The notes under the pieces are model-generated. The model had not been told where the DNA came from and ran no database searches. It saw nothing but the letters and a program-made list of their open reading frames with translations. Shown here piece by piece: positions 1-5,375 of a stretch of DNA of 8,318 nucleotides (position 1 is the stretch's first letter; each line of letters starts with the position of its first letter). The translations under genes and the position numbers were made by a program. Source of the stretch: an uncultured Clostridia bacterium (lineage in GTDB: Bacteria; Bacillota; Clostridia; Oscillospirales; Oscillospiraceae); NCBI GenBank assembly GCA_946060825.1, contig CAMGPO010000034.1, positions 1 through 8,318 on the forward strand, written 5' to 3'.

Positions 1-2
1 TC

Positions 3-509
3 CTGCGGCGGCGATTCAAAAATCAGGAGAAACGCCGGGAGGAACCGGCGGAATCCGAAGAAAAACAGGAGAGATCCAAAGAAACCCAGACGGAAACAGA
101 ATCTCCTGCCGTCCCGGAGACAGGAGAAGGGCAGAAGGCGGACCGGGATCCCCGCTATGAACGGCTGATCCGTTCGGCCCGGCAGGCCCGGATGACCTAT
201 CCCCAGCTCGACCTGCGGAGGGAACTGGTGTCGCCGCGTTTCGCGGACATGGTGCTGCGGGGCGTCGACGTCAAAACGGCCTACGAGGCTGTCCATCACG
301 AGGAAATGCTCCGGTCGGCCATGGGTTACGGCGTGCAGCGGGCGGCGGAGAAGCTGTCCCGGGCGCAGATCACGGGCCGTGTGGCCGAGAACGGGGCCGA
401 GAGCCAGTCGGCCAGCGTGGAACGCCTCGATCCGCGTCGCATGACAGCGGAGGAGCGGGCGGAGATCCGCCGCCGCGTCCTCGAACGCGGCGAGAAGGTC
501 TGGTTCTGA
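3..509 (+). CDS. Scaffold-like capsid assembly protein, C-terminal part (5' end outside window)
   Basis: The frame is open from the left edge, so the start is missing and 168 residues are visible. An ATG at 192 is internal: the reading frame continues upstream without a stop and there is no ribosome binding site before it. Visible residues about 10-55 are a very charged Glu/Lys/Arg/Gln-rich linker. Residues about 54-110 look helical, including the conserved-looking stretch VDVKTAYEAVHHEEML. Next comes VAENGAESQSAS, then a basic helical tail ending in ERGEKVWF. I recall this C-terminal layout (ENG motif, serine patch, basic helix ending in an aromatic residue) from proteins encoded just before N4-gp56 capsid genes in clostridial phages. 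Scaffolds such as that of P22 bind coat protein through a basic C-terminal helix-loop-helix. The role as scaffold rests on position and composition, so it is inference; another minor head protein is possible. Confidence 0.6.
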   Translation: MRRRFKNQEKRREEPAESEEKQERSKETQTETESPAVPETGEGQKADRDPRYERLIRSARQARMTYPQLDLRRELVSPRFADMVLRGVDVKTAYEAVHHEEMLRSAMGYGVQRAAEKLSRAQITGRVAENGAESQSASVERLDPRRMTAEERAEIRRRVLERGEKVWF

Positions 510-552
510 CGCCGGTTCACGGGCAGCCGCCCGGGGAACGCCGTGCGAAACG

Positions 553-584
553 GTACGAGGGCGACCACGCAGGGCCGCCCCTAC
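553..584. repeat. GC-rich imperfect hairpin, possible intergenic repeat
   Basis: Positions 559-566 (GGGCGACC) pair with 573-580 (GGCCGCCC) with one A-C mismatch around a six-base loop. GTA at 553-555 can extend the pairing with TAC at 582-584 across a small bulge. No T-run follows, so it does not look like an intrinsic terminator. Similar GGGGCGGCC-type repeats are familiar from gut Clostridia, but that is from memory. It lies between the scaffold-like gene and the first large palindrome. Confidence 0.35.
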
Positions 585-592
585 ACTAAATC

Positions 593-679
593 GTCATTCT
601 GAGGGCATAAAATGCCCGAAGAATCTCCCTGTGACCGGCTCCGAAAAGATTCTTCGCCGCGTACGCTCCTCAGAATGAC
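593..679 (+). repeat. Palindromic intergenic element, copy 1 (plus orientation)
   Basis: This is an 87-bp MITE- or REP-like element. The outer arms GTCATTCTGAG (593-603) and CTCAGAATGAC (669-679) are perfect inverted repeats. The inner arms GAAGAATCT (618-626) and AGATTCTTC (647-655) are a second perfect pair. Between outer and inner left arms sits a small hairpin, GGGCAT-AAA-ATGCCC (603-617). The asymmetric core CTGTGACCGGCTCCGAAA (629-646) gives the element an orientation. Related copies lie at 5250-5331 (inverted) and 8069-8216 (partial). No open frame suggests that it encodes anything. Confidence 0.85.
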
Positions 680-680
680 A

Positions 681-736
681 TCTTCACTCTCCGCTCTCCA
701 CTCTCCACTCTCCAATCTTCAATCTTCAATCTTGAA
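681..736 (+). repeat. Heptanucleotide tandem repeat, 8 units, in the capsid gene leader
   Basis: Eight consecutive 7-bp units run from 681: TCTTCAC, TCTCCGC, TCTCCAC twice, TCTCCAA, TCTTCAA twice, TCTTGAA. They start one base after the palindrome's right arm and end in the AAAGGA Shine-Dalgarno sequence at 735-740. In the mRNA this would be a pyrimidine-rich leader with little structure. Equivalent tracts precede the genes at 2828 and 5376. A change in unit number would alter leader length, not a reading frame. Confidence 0.85.
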
Positions 737-750
737 AGGATGATCGCTTT

Positions 751-2019
751 ATGTCCAACCTGAATGTCAACACCACCCTCTCCAACCAGCCGGGCAACGA
801 TCTCAGCCCCGAGATCAAGGCCTTCTACCGCACCGAGCTGCTCGAGGAAGGCAAGCCTAATCTCGTTCACACCCAGTTCGGCGCCCACCGGCCCCTGCCC
901 AAGGGCAACGGCAAGACCATCGAATGGCGGCGCTGGGACGCCTTCCCCGCCGCCATGACTCCCCTGACCGAGGGCGTCACCCCCGACGGCAGCCGCATCA
1001 ACGTCTCCTACGTCACCCAGGAGCTGCGCCAGTACGGCGACTACACCACCCTCTCCGACCAGCTGGAGCTGACCGCCGTGGACGACGTCGTCCTCGAGGC
1101 CACCGACAACCATGCCCGGAGCATGGCCCTGACCATCGAGCACGTCACCCGCAACGAGCTGCTGACCGGCACCAACGTCGCCTACGCCCCCAAGGTCGCC
1201 GCCGACGGCTCCAAGACCGCCGTCACCTCTCGCGGCCAGCTCGACGGCTCCGCCCTGATGACCCCGGCCCTGGCTGCCCAGGTGGCCAACCGTCTTAAGC
1301 TGGCCAACGCCCCCAAATTCGACGGCAGCTACGTCGCCATCGTCCATCCCAGCGTCGCCAGCGACCTGCTGACCCATCCTGAGTTTGTCGAGACCCACAA
1401 GTACGGTCCCGGTGTCCAGAACCTCTTCGACGGCGAGGTCGGCAAGCTCCACGGCGTCTGCCTCGGCGAGACCACCGAGGCCAAGGTCTACCGGGGCGCG
1501 CCCCTGACCGTCGCCGCCGAGACCGTCACCATGGGCACTGCGGCCCTCAGCGCCTCCACCTCCGAGAGCGGCTACAGTGAGATCACCCTGGCCTCCGCCC
1601 TGGTCAGCGGCGACCGTATCCTCTCTGCCTCCGAGGACGAGCCGGTGCTGCTGAACGTGGACGGCGTGACCTACCGCTGCATCGGCGCGACCGCCGGCTC
1701 CGCCGGCAAGCTGAAGATCGCCAAGCCCCACGCGGCCCTCAGCGCGAACGCCGTGATCTATCCCGGCGGCGCGGGCAAAAACAACGCCCCGGTCTTTGCC
1801 ACCCTGTTCCTCGGTAAGGGCGCCTACGGCAACGTCGACCTCGAGGACGGCACCGACGTGATCATCAAGCAGCGCGGCTCCGCCGGTTCCGGCGACCCCC
1901 TGGACCAGCGCTCCAGCGTGGGCTGGAAGAGCACCTATGCCGCCAGGATCCTGATGCCCGAGTTCCTGGTGCGGGTCGAGACCTGCAGCGAGACCGGCTG
2001 GGACGCCGAGGCCAACTGA
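751..2019 (+). CDS. Major capsid protein, N4-gp56 family
   Basis: The 422-residue product is recognisable as an N4-gp56-family major capsid protein, the HK97-fold coat subunit that forms the icosahedral head. Family-type features are GKTIEWRRWDAFP (54-66), TPLTEGVTP (70-78), YGDYTTLSDQLELTA (95-109), a long helical stretch around 112-140, HPSVASDLL (199-207) and the closing GWKSTYAARILMPEFLVRVET (391-411). Residues about 248-346 form a Ser/Thr/Ala-rich, beta-looking segment between the GEVGKLHGVCLGE block (228-240) and NNAPVFATLFLGKGAYG (344-360). It reads as an insertion domain, perhaps exposed on the capsid surface. The ATG at 751 has AAAGGA ten bases upstream, after a palindrome and a 7-bp repeat tract. 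Codon choice is extremely C-rich at third positions, as expected of an abundant structural protein. Upstream is the scaffold-like gene, the usual order for a head module. Confidence 0.92.
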   Translation: MSNLNVNTTLSNQPGNDLSPEIKAFYRTELLEEGKPNLVHTQFGAHRPLPKGNGKTIEWRRWDAFPAAMTPLTEGVTPDGSRINVSYVTQELRQYGDYTTLSDQLELTAVDDVVLEATDNHARSMALTIEHVTRNELLTGTNVAYAPKVAADGSKTAVTSRGQLDGSALMTPALAAQVANRLKLANAPKFDGSYVAIVHPSVASDLLTHPEFVETHKYGPGVQNLFDGEVGKLHGVCLGETTEAKVYRGAPLTVAAETVTMGTAALSASTSESGYSEITLASALVSGDRILSASEDEPVLLNVDGVTYRCIGATAGSAGKLKIAKPHAALSANAVIYPGGAGKNNAPVFATLFLGKGAYGNVDLEDGTDVIIKQRGSAGSGDPLDQRSSVGWKSTYAARILMPEFLVRVETCSETGWDAEAN

Positions 2020-2027
2020 GGAGGTGA
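2019..2027 (+). promoter_or_regulatory. Full-length Shine-Dalgarno sequence overlapping the capsid stop codon
   Basis: AGGAGGTGA matches the anti-Shine-Dalgarno end of 16S rRNA over nine bases. Its first base is the last base of the capsid stop codon, and it ends six bases before the ATG at 2034. Ribosomes finishing the capsid gene could re-initiate here. It also fixes the start of the next, very short gene. Confidence 0.8.
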
Positions 2028-2033
2028 CGGCCC

Positions 2034-2222
2034 ATGAAAGTCCATCTGCCGCGGCAGCGCAGCGGCGAGCCGAACCATGTGATCGTGCGGCTCAATGACC
2101 GGGTGTTCCAGATCATGCGGGGCGTCGAGGCCGACGTGCCCGAGGCGGTCTGGGAGATCCTGGAGCAGAGCGGCCTGGCCGCCCGCGAGGCGGAGCGGTA
2201 TCAGGAGGCGGTGAGCCGATGA
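2034..2222 (+). CDS. Small phage protein following the capsid gene, function unknown
   Basis: This is a 62-residue protein. The N-terminal half (KVHLPRQRSGEPNHVIVRLNDRVFQI) alternates charged and hydrophobic residues and should form two or three beta strands. VEADVPEAVWEILEQSGL and the remainder look like a short linker and helix. I recall short proteins of this plan (KV-LPR, then a VNGR/LNDR strand turn, then EVPE and a helix) directly after N4-gp56 capsid genes in clostridial phages, usually unannotated. A head accessory or neck role is inferred from position only. The start is set by a nine-base Shine-Dalgarno match six bases upstream. The stop overlaps the next start as ATGA (2219-2222), so the two genes are probably translationally coupled. 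Confidence 0.75.
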   Translation: MKVHLPRQRSGEPNHVIVRLNDRVFQIMRGVEADVPEAVWEILEQSGLAAREAERYQEAVSR

Positions 2223-2572
2223 CAGCACAGGAAGCCATCGACCGGGCCGACGCCCTGCTGCCGAATCCGGTGGAGGAAGCGGAGAAGCTCCGCTGGCTCG
2301 AGGCCCTGGACGGTCAGCTCCTTGGGGAGCTGGCCGCCCTCCGGGGCGGAGAGGCGGCGCAGCCCTCCTACGCCGCCGAATCCCGGCTCACGGTGGAGCC
2401 GCCCTGGGACGAGCTGTACATCCACTATCTGCAGGCAAAGATCCTGTACGTGCTGGCGGAATACGGCCGGTATCAGAACGCGATGGGTCAGTTCAACAGC
2501 CTGTACCTGAGCTGGATTGCGGCCCGGATTCGCGCGGAAAGACCGAAAGCCGCCCCGCCGGTGCGTTATTGA
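2219..2572 (+). CDS. Putative head-tail connector/head completion protein
   Basis: The 117-residue, probably all-helical protein begins MTAQEAIDRADALLPN. EEAEKLRWLEALDGQLLGEL follows, and then a conserved-looking PPWDELYIHYLQAKILYVLAEYGRYQNAMGQFN region. The DELY...YLQAKI...GRYQNAM.QFN pattern is one I recall from small proteins encoded soon after the capsid gene in clostridial phages. Size, helix content and position resemble head-completion/connector proteins of the gp6/gp15 type, which sit under the portal. No catalytic motif is visible and the connector role is inference. AGGAGG (2203-2208) lies ten bases before the ATG, and the four-base overlap with the preceding gene suggests coupling. 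The stop is followed at once by repeat DNA. Confidence 0.72.
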   Translation: MTAQEAIDRADALLPNPVEEAEKLRWLEALDGQLLGELAALRGGEAAQPSYAAESRLTVEPPWDELYIHYLQAKILYVLAEYGRYQNAMGQFNSLYLSWIAARIRAERPKAAPPVRY

Positions 2573-2578
2573 CGCCAA

Positions 2579-2602
2579 AAGCCTCCCCTCAAGGGGAGCC
2601 TT
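2579..2602. repeat. Short hairpin, probable internal-deletion copy of the cloverleaf repeat
   Basis: AAGCCTCCCCT (2579-2589) and AGGGGAGCCTT (2592-2602) pair over 10 of 11 positions around a two-base loop. These match the outer ends of the larger element at 2621-2757 and even share the same C/C mispair next to the AAG end. It looks like that element with its middle removed. It sits seven bases after the stop codon at 2572. TTCC follows, too short a T-run for a convincing terminator. Confidence 0.6.
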
Positions 2603-2620
2603 CCGACGGCGCAAAACACA

Positions 2621-2757
2621 AAAGCCTCCCCTGTGTAAGGGGAGGTGTCATGCGAAGCATGACGGAGGGGTTGTAACCTACCGATATGCAAATCGTCACG
2701 TTACAATCCCTCAGTCAGCCTCACGGCTGACAGCTCCCTTTACACAAGGGAGCCTTT
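2621..2757. repeat. Cloverleaf-folding palindromic intergenic element
   Basis: This is a 137-bp element with nested inverted repeats. The outer arms are 2621-2645 and 2733-2757, pairing at about 21 of 25 positions (AAAGCCTCCCCTGTGTAAGG against its partner). Inside are a left hairpin GTCATGC-GAA-GCATGAC (2647-2663) and a right hairpin GTCAGCC-TCAC-GGCTGAC (2714-2731). A central stem joins GAGGGGTTGTAAC (2665-2677) to GTTACAATCCCTC (2700-2712) with 12 of 13 matches, capped by CGAT/ATCG at 2682-2695. On one strand this draws as a cloverleaf. I recall related sequences as abundant intergenic repeats in gut Clostridia. No tRNA consensus loops are present, so it is not a tRNA. Confidence 0.82.
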
Positions 2758-2770
2758 CAGGGGTGCAACA

Positions 2771-2812
2771 TCTCCACTCTTCACTCTTCACTCTCCAATC
2801 TCCACTCTTCCC
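2771..2812 (+). repeat. Heptanucleotide tandem repeat, 6 units, in the hub gene leader
   Basis: Six 7-bp units: TCTCCAC, TCTTCAC twice, TCTCCAA, TCTCCAC, TCTTCCC. The next bases are AAAGGAGGGC, the ribosome binding site for the ATG at 2828. The three bases before the tract are ACA, as at the other two tracts (680 and 5332), although the palindrome upstream here belongs to a different family. Confidence 0.82.
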
Positions 2813-2827
2813 AAAGGAGGGCTATCC

Positions 2828-4513
2828 ATGCTGCCCAGTGCAACTGCCGTGCCTGTCGTCCGGCTGACGACGGACACCTTCTGCGGCCTCGACTGCCGCC
2901 CCAGGCCCCTCGACGGCGCCTGCGCCGCCCTGCAAAACCTCACCGGGGCCGACTACCCCGTTCTCTCAGCCCGTCCCGGCCGCGGACTCGTCACCACCCT
3001 GGCCCACCCCGGCGGCCTCCTGGCCAAGGACGCCCTCTGCTGGGTCGACGCACCCTGCTTCTATGTGAACGGCTACGCCGTGGACCTGGGCCTGACCCAG
3101 GGCACGAAACAGCTCGTGTCCATGGGTGCCTACGCCGTGATCTTCCCCGACAAGAAATACCTCAACACGAAGGATCTGACGGACTACGGCTCCCTGGAGG
3201 CCCGCGTCACCACCGACGGAACCGTCGCCGTGACCCTCTGCAGCCGCGACGGCGCGGCCCTGCAATACGCCGCCGGCGCGGAGGCGCCCGCGTCTCCCGC
3301 CGAGGGCGACCTCTGGCTCGACACCGCCGCTCCGGTCCTGTACCGCTTCACGTCGAGCGGCTGGAGCGAGGAGGCCGACGTCCATGTGAAGCTGGAATAC
3401 GCCTCCATCGGCATCCATTTCTCCGCCGGAGACGGCGTGACCGTCTCCGGGGCCGGGAACCTCGACGGCCTCCGCGTCCTGACCGACGCCGGGGACGATT
3501 TCCTGCTCCTGCCCGGCGTGACTGCCGAATCCAGCCTGACGGATCCCGTGACCATCGCACGGGACGTGCCGGATCTTGACTTCGTGACCGAGTGCGGCAA
3601 CCGCCTCTGGGGCTGCCGCTACGGCCTTTCCGGCGGCGAGACCGTCAACGAGATCCTCTGCTGCAAGCTCGGCGACTTCAAAAACTGGAACGCCTTCGCC
3701 GGCCTCTCTACCGACTCCTGGCGGGCCAGCCGGGGCGCCGACGGCCCCTTCACCGGGGCGGCTGCCTTCCAGGGAAGCCCGATCTTCTTCCGGGAGACCT
3801 GTCTTGAGCGGGTCTACCCGTCCTCCGACGGGGCCCACCAAATCCTCGTTACCCAATGCGCCGGCGTCCAGCAGGGCTGCGGGGCCAGTCTCGCCGTGGC
3901 CGGGGGCCTGCTGTGCTACAAGTCCCCCGACGGCGTCTCGGCCTACGACGGGGCGGCCCCCGTCCGCATCTCCGACCGCCTCGGCCCCTGCCGCTTCACC
4001 GAAGCTGTGGGCGGCGCTCTCGGCGAGGACTACTACCTCTCCGTTCAGGACGGCGGGAGCCGCCGCCTCCTGGTCTACAACACGATGCGCGGCGACTGGT
4101 TCGAGCAGGACGATCCCGGCCTGACGGCTATGGCGCTGTGCAGCTGGGAGCTGTACGGCCTGACGGCCTCCGGCGACGTGCTGGCCCTGACGGGCACCGA
4201 GGGCGAGGGCGAGGAGCCGGTGCAGTGGAGTTTCGAGACCGGCGACCTGGGCCTCGACATCCCGGAGCACAAGCACATTTCGCGGCTGCGCCTGCGGTGC
4301 TGCCTCGGCGGCGTCATGACCGTTTCAGCTCAGTACGACTCCGACGGCGTCTGGCGTCCGCTGGGATCCGTGGAGTCTCTGGGCCTGCGGTCCATGACCC
4401 TGCCGGTTCTGCCCCGCCGCTGTGACCACCTGCGGCTGCGGCTCGAGGGCAGCGGCACCTTCCAGCTCTTCAGCCTGAGCCGCATCCTCGAGAAGGGAAG
4501 TGACGAACCTTGA
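2828..4513 (+). CDS. Putative phage tail hub/nozzle protein (beta-propeller type)
   Basis: The product has 561 residues, is rich in beta strands, and has no signal peptide or membrane segment. The N-terminus contains DGACAALQNLTGADYPVLSARP (29-50), the L-T-x-x-x-Y-P-V-L-x-x-R-P signature I associate with large tail proteins of clostridial N4-gp56 phages. Propeller-blade-like pieces follow: GDLWLDTAAPVLYRF (160-174), NRLWGCRYG (258-266), LGDFKNWNAF (281-290) and VYNTMRGDWFEQDD (416-429). The C-terminus has beta pairs (HLRLRLEGSGTFQLFSLSRI, 534-553). Size, blade motifs and position after the connector resemble P22 gp10 and T7 gp12-type nozzle proteins, which plug the neck and extend the short tail; this is inference. 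It contains 19 cysteines. GGAGG (2816-2820) lies seven bases before the ATG. The TGA stop overlaps the next start. Confidence 0.72.
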   Translation: MLPSATAVPVVRLTTDTFCGLDCRPRPLDGACAALQNLTGADYPVLSARPGRGLVTTLAHPGGLLAKDALCWVDAPCFYVNGYAVDLGLTQGTKQLVSMGAYAVIFPDKKYLNTKDLTDYGSLEARVTTDGTVAVTLCSRDGAALQYAAGAEAPASPAEGDLWLDTAAPVLYRFTSSGWSEEADVHVKLEYASIGIHFSAGDGVTVSGAGNLDGLRVLTDAGDDFLLLPGVTAESSLTDPVTIARDVPDLDFVTECGNRLWGCRYGLSGGETVNEILCCKLGDFKNWNAFAGLSTDSWRASRGADGPFTGAAAFQGSPIFFRETCLERVYPSSDGAHQILVTQCAGVQQGCGASLAVAGGLLCYKSPDGVSAYDGAAPVRISDRLGPCRFTEAVGGALGEDYYLSVQDGGSRRLLVYNTMRGDWFEQDDPGLTAMALCSWELYGLTASGDVLALTGTEGEGEEPVQWSFETGDLGLDIPEHKHISRLRLRCCLGGVMTVSAQYDSDGVWRPLGSVESLGLRSMTLPVLPRRCDHLRLRLEGSGTFQLFSLSRILEKGSDEP

Positions 4514-5235
4514 CCTATTCGATGCCCCCGATGCCGTCGGGAAGCCCGTCGGAGGCGCTGACGCGGCAATATGTCTACCTCTGTCAGATGGCAAAGCAGC
4601 TCAACCTGGCGGAGACGCAGGTGCGCGAGGCGATTCCGGCGGCAGCGGCAAAGGCCCCGGGTCTTGCAAAGCAGGCCGAGCTTCAGGAGCAGTACCAGAA
4701 TCTCAAGGCCCTCATCATCAAAACCGCCGACACGGTCCGCGCGGAGATGGACCGCATCACGGCGGAGCTGAACGGGACCTACGTGGCCCAGAGCGAGTTC
4801 GGCAGCTACGTCGAGCAGCTCTCCCTCTACCTCGAGGCGAACCCGGAGGCCGTGACCCAGTATTACAAGTTCGCCTCGGACCTCCAGGCAAATCTCGACC
4901 GGGTGGATGCGGATTTCTCCGCCTGGCGGACGGAGACCGGCGGCTACATCCGCACGGGCATCGTGGCCTGGGACGGGGAAGTCCCGGTCTACGGCGTGGC
5001 CGTGGGCCAGGACCTGACGACCCACGAGGTCGACGGCGAGACGGTGGTGGACCAGCGGCAGTTCCGCTCCACCTTCACGGCCAACCGGCTGAGCTTCTGG
5101 CAGGATGAGACGGAGGTGGCCTACATCTCCAACAACAAGCTCTACATCCGCTCGGCGGAGGTGCTGGACGGTCTGCGTCTGGGACCGTGGCAGATCACCG
5201 CTTCCGGCGGCCTCACCGTCCAGTGGAACGGATAA
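4510..5235 (+). CDS. Coiled-coil minor tail/tail-tip protein
   Basis: The 241-residue protein has an N-terminal half (about 15-138) that is helical and coiled-coil-like: LTRQYVYLCQMAKQL, then KQAELQEQYQNLKALIIKTA and VRAEMDRITAEL. The C-terminal half is a compact beta domain with GIVAWDGEVPVYGVAVGQ (150-167), FRSTFTANRLSFWQ (185-198), EVAYISNNKLYI (202-213) and a closing GPWQITASGGLTVQW. I recall this SNNKLYI/RLSFW domain from phage tail-tip and minor structural proteins of Firmicutes. It may trimerise and attach the fibre encoded next. The chosen start is TTG at 4510, overlapping the previous stop as TTGA, with AAGGGAAG at 4493-4500. An in-frame ATG at 4522 is the alternative and would lie about 23 bases from that site, which is too far. 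Coupling to the hub gene suggests matched amounts. Confidence 0.75.
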   Translation: MTYSMPPMPSGSPSEALTRQYVYLCQMAKQLNLAETQVREAIPAAAAKAPGLAKQAELQEQYQNLKALIIKTADTVRAEMDRITAELNGTYVAQSEFGSYVEQLSLYLEANPEAVTQYYKFASDLQANLDRVDADFSAWRTETGGYIRTGIVAWDGEVPVYGVAVGQDLTTHEVDGETVVDQRQFRSTFTANRLSFWQDETEVAYISNNKLYIRSAEVLDGLRLGPWQITASGGLTVQWNG

Positions 5236-5249
5236 TACCCACCCTGCGT

Positions 5250-5331
5250 GTCATTCTGAGGAGCGTGAGCGACGAAGAATCTTTTCGGAGACGGTTACAG
5301 AAGATTCTTCGGCCTGCGGCCTCAGAATGAC
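5250..5331 (-). repeat. Palindromic intergenic element, copy 2 (inverted orientation)
   Basis: This 82-bp element is of the same family as 593-679. The outer arms are GTCATTCTGAG (5250-5260) and CTCAGAATGAC (5321-5331). The inner arms are GAAGAATCT (5274-5282) and AGATTCTTC (5302-5310). The core at 5283-5300 is the reverse complement of the core type in copy 1 (16 of 18 identical after inversion), so this copy is flipped. The mini-hairpin is GGCC-TGC-GGCC (5311-5321), unlike that of copy 1 in sequence but again self-complementary. The unique bases between the stop codon at 5235 and the element are few. Confidence 0.85.
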
Positions 5332-5332
5332 A

Positions 5333-5367
5333 TCTCCACTCCCTAATCTTCACTCTTCTCTCTCCGG
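5333..5367 (+). repeat. Heptanucleotide tandem repeat, 5 units, in the DUF859 gene leader
   Basis: The units are TCTCCAC, TCCCTAA, TCTTCAC, TCTTCTC and TCTCCGG. The last unit runs directly into the Shine-Dalgarno sequence GGAGG (5366-5370), five bases before the ATG at 5376. The tract has the same strand sense as the tracts at 681 and 2771, even though the adjacent palindrome is inverted relative to copy 1. The units are more degenerate than in the first tract. Confidence 0.75.
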
Positions 5368-5375
5368 AGGTATCC

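Noticed and set aside
192..509. A complete 105-residue gene starting at the ATG at 192
   Set aside because: The frame is open all the way to the left edge with a coherent protein sequence and there is no Shine-Dalgarno sequence before 192, so it is the tail of a longer gene.
604..613. Possible -10 promoter box CATAAA in the capsid leader
   Set aside because: It is part of the mini-hairpin of the palindrome and no matching -35 box lies at the right distance. I could not support any promoter in the window.
670..750. Peptide with a repeated WRVESGE-like pattern readable on the minus strand
   Set aside because: It is just the translation of the 7-bp tandem repeat. A 7-bp unit gives a 7-residue period in any frame. 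No gene is implied, though such peptides may be mis-annotated as proteins.
2621..2757. tRNA or tRNA-like gene suggested by the cloverleaf
   Set aside because: The stem lengths are wrong (25-bp outer stem, 13-bp central stem), and there is no T-loop GTTCRA or anticodon-type loop. It is better read as a repeat element.
3856..4425. Plus-strand frames inside the hub gene (also 3592-3807 and 3804-4124)
   Set aside because: The products are Arg/Pro-rich shadows in the wrong frame of GC-rich DNA, with no ribosome binding site and no domain.
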